From Acidobacteriota bacterium (GTDB lineage Bacteria > Acidobacteriota > Terriglobia > Terriglobales > Acidobacteriaceae): a stretch of 12,199 bases of DNA. This document shows, in pieces, positions 6,831 through 12,199 of the stretch (its first letter is position 1; every line of letters begins with the position of its first letter). Made by a program: the position numbers and the translations under genes. The stretch lies in assembly GCA_021799945.1 (NCBI GenBank), contig JAJYZK010000032.1:1985-14183 (forward strand), read 5' to 3'. The notes beneath the pieces are model-generated. The model saw only the letters and a list, made by a program, of their open reading frames with translations. It did not search any database and was not told the origin of the DNA.

Positions 6831-7797
6831 GGCGCAACGCCGCTTGACCTACCAAATTCGAGTTCATTGCATCCCGTGGCCCGCGCCCGTAAGCCTGTGT
6901 GAAAACTTTGTAGAATTGCGCGTAACTGCCAAAGCCGGCGGCGTACGCGGCTTCAGCCAGGTTCTTCTGGACGGGCTGCCGATATTCGTCGAAAAACCTG
7001 GCCAGGCGCAGGGAATTGCGATAGCGATTCAGCGGGACGCCAATCTGGCGGTGAAAGGTCCTGCTCAAGGAGGATTTGCTCGTTCCGCAGGCCTTGGCTA
7101 GCTGACCGAGGCTCCGCTCGGTTGCATCTTCGCTCAACAGTCTAAGCGCACGACGCACTGCCGGGTGCAGGACCGTGGCTCCGGCTGCGGATGTTCCTTC
7201 GAGTTGGATGCGCCAGCACAATAACAACAGGAACCGAAGTCCCGCATTCAGCGCGTCGGGATCGTGATGCTCAAAGACAAATCCGGATTGCGGCCCGAAG
7301 CCGGCTTCCCGGTTCAATAACTCCGCCTCCAGCGCTCCATGCATCACGGTGACCATGATCTTTTGCACCAGGTCGAAAAGCTCTGGGCTCAGGAGCGTGC
7401 TCATTACGCCGGCGTCTTCGCTAGCTTCCTGTTTCAAGCCGGCATAGACTGCTGTCCGGCACGATCGAAGGATCAAGGAAGGCTTGAAAACAGCCACATA
7501 AAACTGCGCATTGTCAGACCGGTCCACTAACTGGTGTTCCTGCTGAGGAAACAGCCACAGCAGCGTTCGTGGAGTAAACGTGAAGCGTCGGCCGTTCACC
7601 GCATAGGTTGCGGTTCCGCGCACGATCAGGTTCAACTCGAGCTCGGCGTGGCAATGGCTATCAATTCTTTGCAGGCACCGGGTCGCGTCCGCGAGAAAAA
7701 GAAGTCCATCGTAAGCCCTGCCAAGTTTGAGGCTTTGCAACATGAGTGCAATATATGATAACTTTTCGGACCTTGTCGAGAATACGGCCACCGTCAT
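6826..7797 (-). CDS. AraC family transcriptional regulator
   Basis: This 323-residue protein has an N-terminal cupin-like sensor (about residues 45-105; SHCHAELELNLIVRG, then FPQQEHQL) and a C-terminal AraC DNA-binding domain (about 215-315). Two helix-turn-helix units are visible: SLGQLAKACGTSKSSLSRTFHRQ (split across 229-251) and NLAEAAYAAGFGSYAQFYKVF (279-299), followed by the GRGPRDAM family ending. It probably binds a small molecule and activates nearby catabolic genes; the minus-strand operon starting at 6056 is the natural candidate target. Start choice is uncertain: ATG 7797 gives the longest form, while ATG 7743 (305 residues) also fits the family length, and neither has a strong ribosome binding site. 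The TAG stop (6826-6828) lies within the CTAAG repeat bordering the palindromic element. Confidence 0.92.
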   Translation of the reverse strand: MTVAVFSTRSEKLSYIALMLQSLKLGRAYDGLLFLADATRCLQRIDSHCHAELELNLIVRGTATYAVNGRRFTFTPRTLLWLFPQQEHQLVDRSDNAQFYVAVFKPSLILRSCRTAVYAGLKQEASEDAGVMSTLLSPELFDLVQKIMVTVMHGALEAELLNREAGFGPQSGFVFEHHDPDALNAGLRFLLLLCWRIQLEGTSAAGATVLHPAVRRALRLLSEDATERSLGQLAKACGTSKSSLSRTFHRQIGVPLNRYRNSLRLARFFDEYRQPVQKNLAEAAYAAGFGSYAQFYKVFTQAYGRGPRDAMNSNLVGQAALRP

Positions 7798-8040
7798 TTA
7801 CGGTGTCAGTCCGAAGGGATGAGAGTGCGTGGAGCGGGAGCTGAGGCGAAATGACGGAGGCGGATTTCCGAGCAAGAGCCGAGCGGCGAGACGGTGGCGT
7901 CGTTCTGCCGCGAGCGAAGGGTGGCGGAACTTAGGAGCGCCCGCATCGGTTGTGTTCCAAGTAAGTGAGGACAAAGAAACGCCGGGTGTTGGGCGCATCG
8001 GCGACGCAAGGGGATTGGAGCGGAGAAGACTGCGTCGGGC
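7798..8040. other. Spacer after the protease gene, with an imperfect hairpin
   Basis: These 243 bases lie between the protease stop and the AraC start, both genes on the minus strand. I see no gene. At 7883-7911 an imperfect stem pairs GCGGC with GCCGC and ACG with CGT, around a loop GTGGCGT and a 3-nt internal mismatch. No T-run follows on the minus strand, so a classical terminator is not supported. The composition (GAGC/GCGA-rich) resembles dispersed intergenic repeats, but there is no second copy in the window. Confidence 0.3.
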
Positions 8041-9648
8041 TTACTGGGATTGGCCGGACCGGGCGCTGGCGCGCAGCGTATCGGCCTTCTTCGCCGCATT
8101 CTCGAGGGCCTGCGCCTGGGGCAGGGAGGCGATCGACTTGGCGATCATCGGATCCCAGCTGGCGCGCACCTCAAGACTCGCCTGCTGTCCAAACTGGACG
8201 GAGAAGATCTCGGATTTGATGTTCATCTTCACCCAATCCATCACCTGATTGAGATCCTGATCGGTCCAGGCGATCTGCTGGCTGGTCAGGTACTGCTTGA
8301 ACGCCTGCAGCACAGGCTCGTCGACCTGGAAGTCCCGGTTGACGGTGTGCGTGGCCATGTAGTGACTGCCAAAATTGAAAAAGGCGTAGTGCTCCAGCAG
8401 ATCGGTTTGAAAATCGTTGGATTTCGGAGTGTCGATCGTTACATCGGGAGTGATGCCGCCGCCGCCGTAGACGGGGCGGCCGGAATCGGTGAACTTGACC
8501 TCGCGATTGGCCAGATCCTTATCGCTCGGGTGATTGAAGTAGTAATCGTAAAGGGAAACGCCCTTGTAATTGCGTTGGATCAGCCGTCCGCTCGGTGTGT
8601 AGTAGTGATAGGTGGTGAGCGCCAGGCCGGTATTCTGGGAAAGCGGATACACGGTCTGCACCAGGCCTTTGCCGAAGGTAGTCTCGCCCGCGATCAGGGC
8701 GCGGTCGTGGTCCTGCAGCGCCCCGGAAACAATTTCCGCCGCCGAGGCGGTTCCGTGGTTCACCAGAACGACGATGGGATAATCCTCGCCATTGTTCCCG
8801 TGCGAGGCCCGGTAGATCTGTTCGGGGAAGGCGCGGCCGCGCTGGGAGACAATCACCTGGCCCTTCTGCAGGAATTTGTCGCAAACCGAGACGGCCTCGC
8901 TGAGCAACCCCCCCGGGTTCCCGCGCAGATCGAGAATGAATCCGTGCATATTCCCGAGCCGATCTAGAGCGTCGGACATCTCTCTGCCGGTGGTTTCCTG
9001 GAAGTTGGTGATGTGCACGTAACCGATTCCCGGCCGGATCATGTATGCCAGGTCGATGCTGTTATGCGGAATCTCGTCGCGGATGAGATCGAAGGTGAGG
9101 GGCTTGGGAGAGCCCTCGCGCACGATTATCAGTTGAACGTGGGTGCCTTTGGGGCCTTTCAGCAGATTGGCCACGTCTTCCGAGTTCATGTTCTCGATCG
9201 ATTTGCCGTCCACGGAAACGATCACGTCGCCGGGCCGGATGCCGGCGCGGAAGGAAGGCGTGCCCTCAAAGGGACTGACGACCACGATTTTGTTGCCCTG
9301 TGGCTGGATCAACATGCCCACGCCGTAGTACTTCCCGTGCTGGTCCTCCCGCATGCGGGCATACGCTTTCGGGTCGTAAAAGCTGGAATGCGGGTCGAGT
9401 GTCCGGAGCATGCCGGGAATCGCCCCGTCGTAAACCGCGCGCTCCGCTTTGTCTCCGGTGAGCGATTCGGCGTAATTTTCCTCCACCAATTCGTAAACGC
9501 CGGTAAAGGTGCGGAGGTCGCCGCGCAGGGTGGATTCGTCGCCCCCGGCCTGGGCGCCCAGTTTCTGGCTGAGAACCGTGCCGAGCAGACCGCAAGCCGC
9601 GAAGAAGACTACGACGGAGAAGAGAGCGTGGCGGGTGCGCGGAGCCAT
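8041..9648 (-). CDS. S41 family C-terminal processing peptidase (CtpA-like)
   Basis: This 535-residue exported serine protease has an N-terminal hydrophobic segment (about residues 8-27, HALFSVVVFFAACGLLGTVL) acting as a signal or anchor. A helical N-domain (about 45-100) is followed by a PDZ domain (about 105-190; YYGVGMLI, SPFEGTPSFRAGIRPGD) that recognises substrate C-termini. The S41 core (about 195-405) has the Ser-Lys dyad visible as Ser302 in GTASAAE and Lys327 in TFGKGLVQ. GGITPDVTI (397-405) is the usual end of the catalytic domain, and a ~130-residue helical C-terminal region follows. It probably trims or degrades periplasmic or envelope proteins. The start at 9648 is favoured over an open frame reaching 9972: GGAGG (9660-9664) sits 11 bases upstream and the signal sequence begins there. 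The gene diverges from the SurA-like chaperone, consistent with a shared envelope-quality-control role. Confidence 0.96.
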   Translation of the reverse strand: MAPRTRHALFSVVVFFAACGLLGTVLSQKLGAQAGGDESTLRGDLRTFTGVYELVEENYAESLTGDKAERAVYDGAIPGMLRTLDPHSSFYDPKAYARMREDQHGKYYGVGMLIQPQGNKIVVVSPFEGTPSFRAGIRPGDVIVSVDGKSIENMNSEDVANLLKGPKGTHVQLIIVREGSPKPLTFDLIRDEIPHNSIDLAYMIRPGIGYVHITNFQETTGREMSDALDRLGNMHGFILDLRGNPGGLLSEAVSVCDKFLQKGQVIVSQRGRAFPEQIYRASHGNNGEDYPIVVLVNHGTASAAEIVSGALQDHDRALIAGETTFGKGLVQTVYPLSQNTGLALTTYHYYTPSGRLIQRNYKGVSLYDYYFNHPSDKDLANREVKFTDSGRPVYGGGGITPDVTIDTPKSNDFQTDLLEHYAFFNFGSHYMATHTVNRDFQVDEPVLQAFKQYLTSQQIAWTDQDLNQVMDWVKMNIKSEIFSVQFGQQASLEVRASWDPMIAKSIASLPQAQALENAAKKADTLRASARSGQSQ

Positions 9649-9965
9649 AGAGAGCGAATCCTCCGGGTGCCGAAGCATGAGCGGGACGAGCCTGGAGTCG
9701 CGACCCGGGTCGTATCTAACCGCAAGTATAGCATCCGGGGCGTCCCGTCTTGGGGCTGGCGCCGGCGATGGGAAGCGGCCTGAAATGGGCGCCGGCCCGG
9801 CGGGATATGCACTAGAATGAACCGAGCGAAACCCGCGGAATCCCTGCTGCTGCGAAAGCGACGGCTGAGCGTTCGCGGAGGAGCCGGCCGGGCGGGTCAG
9901 CGGAGCGCCCGGCGGAACCGACGGCGCAGCCTTCAGGGCGGCCGTGGGAGGCGGTGCCCGAACCG
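9649..9965. promoter_or_regulatory. Divergent control region between protease and chaperone genes
   Basis: This 317-base region lies between the two divergent start codons. It holds the minus-strand extended -10 described separately. On the plus strand, TAGAAT (9813-9818) could be a -10 for the chaperone gene, but no convincing -35 accompanies it. The last ~140 bases before the chaperone start are very G+C-rich and probably form a structured leader. GGGAGG at 9946-9951 is the likely ribosome binding site. No gene is supported here; the protease frame stays open to 9972 only because of its composition. Confidence 0.5.
9725..9733 (-). promoter_or_regulatory. Extended -10 promoter for the S41 protease gene
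   Basis: On the minus strand the sequence reads TGCTATACT. This is a strong -10 (TATACT, 9725-9730) preceded by the TGn extension (9731-9733), which can substitute for a weak -35. No good -35 is seen at 17 bases. The start site would fall near 9718, giving a leader of about 70 bases before the GGAGG and ATG at 9648. Confidence 0.55.
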
Positions 9966-11801
9966 ATGTCAATCCGAAGGATTTTTTTCCAGTCTCGCCC
10001 CGTGTGGTCCTTATGCATGCTGGGCGCTCTTCTGGTGGTAATCCCGACCGCGAGCTTGCGGGGGCAGGAGGGGGTCCGAACCGCGGCCGTGGCCAGCGCC
10101 ACTCCTCCGCCCGAACCGCCGATTCACGGCAAAGTGGTCGAGGATATCGTCGCCTGGGTGAACGATCAAGTGATCACCCAATCCGACTACGACCGGGCGC
10201 TCCAGCAACTGGAGGCGGAAGGCAGGCAGCAGGCAATCCCGCCCGAGCTGATGCAGGAGCGCAAGGACAACCTGCTGCGCGACCTGATCGACCAGCAGCT
10301 TCTGCTCTCAAAGGGCAAGGAGCTCGGCATCACCGGCGAGACGGAGCTGATCCACCAGCTCGACGAGATCCGCAAGCAAAACCATCTGAAGACGATGGAG
10401 GATCTGGAGAAGGCGGCGCAGGAACAGGGCGTCTCCTACGAGGATTTCAAGCAGAACATTCGCAACGGCATCATCACGCAGCAGGTGGTGCGCGACCAGG
10501 TGCATGTGGCGCTCACGCGGGCCGACGCGGAGGCGTATTTCAAGGCGCATGAAAGCGAGTTCGCCCAGCCCGAGACGATCAAGCTGAAAGAGATTCTGAT
10601 CAAGCCGGCGTCGAATCCGGCGACCGGAGTATCGGACCAGGCGCAGCTACAGACGGCGATGAACAAGGCCAACGAAATTGAGGCCGATCTGAAGGCCGGA
10701 CAAAACTTCGACGATCTGGCCAAGAAGTATTCCGAGGGTCCGAACGCGGCCGAGGGGGGGGATCTGGGCGACTTCCACCGGGGGATGATGGCCAAGGAGC
10801 TGGACGACCAGACTTTCAGCCTGAACGCCGGCCAGTGCACCAAGCCGATCCGCACCAAGCAGGGCTACATCATTCTTCAGGTGGCGGAGCATACGCCCGG
10901 AGGGGACGCCAGCTTCAAGCAGGTTGAACCGAAAGTGGAAGAAGCCCTCTATATGGAGCGGATGCAGCCCGCGCTTCGTCAGTACCTGACCAAGCTGCGG
11001 GAGGACGGCTACGTGGATTTGCGGCCGGGAGCCGTCGATACCGGGGCGAGCCCGAATGAGGTGCATGCGGTCACCTCGGCGTATACTCCGCCGCAGCCAA
11101 AGAAGAAAAAGAAGAAGTTTGCGCGCAAGCGGTACCGTGGGCGGGACCGCTCGAGACGATCCCAGACCGCGTCGAGCAAGAGCGCCAGCGCCAGCGGCCA
11201 TAAGACAACTCAGGTTGCGGGAAAGAAAGAAAAGATCCGTTACGGCCAGGCTCCGCGCGAGTCTCTGCCGCCCGCGCTGAGTCCCACTCCCTCCACGGAC
11301 GCAACGACCGCCGACGCAGGGGACAACTCTGCCCTGCCGGTCCCTGGGGGGCAAGTGGCGGCCGCGGTGAATCCCGATATCAGCTACGTGAATCCGGATG
11401 GATCGACCAGCACCGCCGCGGTGGCGGAAGGGAAGTCGACCAAGAGCCGCTTCAGCGATCGGGCCAGGTTCCATAAGAAGAAGACGGCGGCGGGCGCCAA
11501 CATGCTCCAGCCGCCGCCCCCCAGCCCGGAAGAGCTGGCGTCGCAGAAGGTGCAGGATGCCCCGCTCGGTCTGAATCCCACCCCTCCGCCCGTGAAAAAG
11601 AAGAAGGCGAAGAAAGTGAAAAAGGTAAAGACCCCGGGCGAGGAGAAGACCCGGTATCACGGCAAGGCGCCGAAGCCGGCGGAAACCCCGCAGCAGCAGC
11701 CCTATCTGGGTGACTCCGCCCAGACGCCCGGCGGAACTCCGCAACCGGCGCCGCAGCAGGCTCCACCGCAGAACCCCGGTCCGCCGCAGCCGCAACAGTA
11801 G
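9966..11801 (+). CDS. SurA-like parvulin peptidyl-prolyl isomerase with long Lys/Pro-rich tail
   Basis: This 611-residue exported PPIase/chaperone has a signal peptide at about residues 1-34 (basic MSIRR, then the hydrophobic stretch SLCMLGALLVVIPTAS). A SurA_N-type chaperone domain (about 57-185; VEDIVAWVNDQVITQSDYD) is followed by a parvulin domain (about 203-310; IKLKEILIKP, FDDLAKKYSEGPNAAEGGDLGDF, IRTKQGYIILQV). It likely helps outer-membrane or periplasmic proteins fold. From about 372 to the end is a disordered tail rich in Lys, Pro, Ala and Gln. It contains Lys blocks (379-384, 544-553) and related motifs EKIRYGQAP (422-430) and EKTRYHGKAP (560-569), ending in a Pro/Gln-rich stretch. 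Typical SurA proteins are about 430 residues, so the tail is an extra. A GTG at 9954 is an alternative start. Both fit GGGAGG imperfectly (2 versus 14 bases); I prefer the ATG. Confidence 0.93.
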   Translation: MSIRRIFFQSRPVWSLCMLGALLVVIPTASLRGQEGVRTAAVASATPPPEPPIHGKVVEDIVAWVNDQVITQSDYDRALQQLEAEGRQQAIPPELMQERKDNLLRDLIDQQLLLSKGKELGITGETELIHQLDEIRKQNHLKTMEDLEKAAQEQGVSYEDFKQNIRNGIITQQVVRDQVHVALTRADAEAYFKAHESEFAQPETIKLKEILIKPASNPATGVSDQAQLQTAMNKANEIEADLKAGQNFDDLAKKYSEGPNAAEGGDLGDFHRGMMAKELDDQTFSLNAGQCTKPIRTKQGYIILQVAEHTPGGDASFKQVEPKVEEALYMERMQPALRQYLTKLREDGYVDLRPGAVDTGASPNEVHAVTSAYTPPQPKKKKKKFARKRYRGRDRSRRSQTASSKSASASGHKTTQVAGKKEKIRYGQAPRESLPPALSPTPSTDATTADAGDNSALPVPGGQVAAAVNPDISYVNPDGSTSTAAVAEGKSTKSRFSDRARFHKKKTAAGANMLQPPPPSPEELASQKVQDAPLGLNPTPPPVKKKKAKKVKKVKTPGEEKTRYHGKAPKPAETPQQQPYLGDSAQTPGGTPQPAPQQAPPQNPGPPQPQQ

Positions 11802-11892
11802 CCGCGGCGGCGGGGAACCGCTGCCCGCGAGCCGAATGAGACCCGCATCCGCCCTGCGCCTCAAAATACGTCGCGCGAACAAGTAGGCGCCT

Positions 11893-12199
11893 ATGAAAGA
11901 GATCTACATCGCGGAACTTGGGAAGCATGAGAACCAGCAGATCGTCGGCTATTTCGCGGCAACCTCGAAAAGCCTGCGCAGCCGAAAAGGGGGCGGCCAA
12001 TATCTGGCCCTGACCCTTGGCGACCGGAGCGGCCAGATCGAGTGCCGCATGTGGGATAAGCTCTCCGACTCGCTGGGCTCGTTCGAAGCGGGCGATGTGG
12101 TCAAGGTGCGCGGGGAGGTCGGCCGCTATAACGGACATCTTCAAATCGCCCTGGATAAGGTACGCCGCGCGGCGGCGGAGGAATTCGATCCGGCAGACT
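11893..12199 (+). CDS. YhaM-like 3'-5' exoribonuclease, N-terminal OB-fold (partial)
   Basis: The frame opens at ATG 11893 and runs off the window end after 102 codons. The visible part is an OB-fold nucleic-acid-binding domain: ENQQIVGYFAATSKSLRSRK, then GGGQYLALTLGDRSGQIECR, MWDKL, GDVVKVRGEVGRYNGHLQI. The pattern matches the N-terminus of YhaM-type exoribonucleases, in which an OB domain precedes an HD phosphohydrolase domain. The HD part lies beyond the window, so nuclease activity is inferred. It begins 91 bases after the chaperone stop on the same strand and may be co-transcribed. The ribosome binding site is weak (AGTAGG 5-10 bases upstream). Confidence 0.85.
   Translation, partial: MKEIYIAELGKHENQQIVGYFAATSKSLRSRKGGGQYLALTLGDRSGQIECRMWDKLSDSLGSFEAGDVVKVRGEVGRYNGHLQIALDKVRRAAAEEFDPAD

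Noticed and set aside
6346..7101. Long plus-strand open frame through the palindromic element
   Set aside because: Several frames on both strands are open here because the element is palindromic. The products are low-quality and overlap the AraC gene antisense.
8050..8967. 305-codon plus-strand frame antisense to the protease
   Set aside because: It is a shadow of the high-GC coding strand. The minus-strand frame has an intact S41 protease.
9649..9972. N-terminal extension of the S41 protease to 9972
   Set aside because: It would bury the signal sequence behind 108 Pro/Ala-rich residues. GGAGG and the signal peptide support 9648.
10647..11882. 411-codon minus-strand frame antisense to the SurA-like gene
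   Set aside because: Its Leu/Arg-rich composition is typical of an antisense shadow. The plus strand carries clear SurA and parvulin motifs.

Overview
The window looks like a chromosomal segment of a high-GC, diderm soil-type bacterium. The SurA-like PPIase / S41 protease / YhaM-type nuclease neighbourhood, the structured intergenic repeat and the protein flavour suggest Acidobacteriota. This is inference from gene content; no rRNA or marker gene confirms it.

Layout. (1) 1-388: a tRNA-Gly(GCC) behind a near-consensus sigma-70-type promoter, then a tRNA-Cys(GCA), both on +. (2) 389-745: no credible gene. (3) 746-6056: five minus-strand genes that read as one operon, in transcription order class III CoA-transferase, a solute-binding-protein-like protein with no signal peptide, enoyl-CoA hydratase, SDR oxidoreductase, and a DUF4432 (aldose-epimerase-like) protein. 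Spacing is tight: a 4-base ATGA overlap, then 14 nt, 172 nt and 53 nt. (4) 6057-6825: a long gene-free stretch holding the operon leader and a 265-bp palindromic element with ~30-bp terminal inverted repeats and a candidate 5-bp target duplication CTAAG. (5) 6826-7797: an AraC-family regulator on -, whose stop codon lies inside the right CTAAG copy. (6) 8041-9648: an exported S41 (CtpA-like) protease on -, divergent from (7) 9966-11801: an exported SurA-like parvulin chaperone with a ~240-residue Lys/Pro-rich tail. (8) 11893-end: the N-terminal OB-fold of a YhaM-like 3'-5' exoribonuclease, cut by the window edge.

How the genes may work together. The 746-6056 operon looks catabolic: an acid is activated by CoA transfer, hydrated at a double bond and oxidised by an SDR. 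The DUF4432 protein hints at a sugar or sugar-acid-like substrate. The solute-binding-like protein has no export signal and no permease or ATPase beside it, so it probably acts in the cytoplasm. The AraC protein is the obvious candidate regulator, but this is positional inference only. Genes from 8041 onward look like core envelope and RNA housekeeping genes. The operon is visibly less GC-rich than the protease/chaperone block (about 55% in one sampled 60-base line, against 60-72% in two sampled lines), which fits an accessory block.
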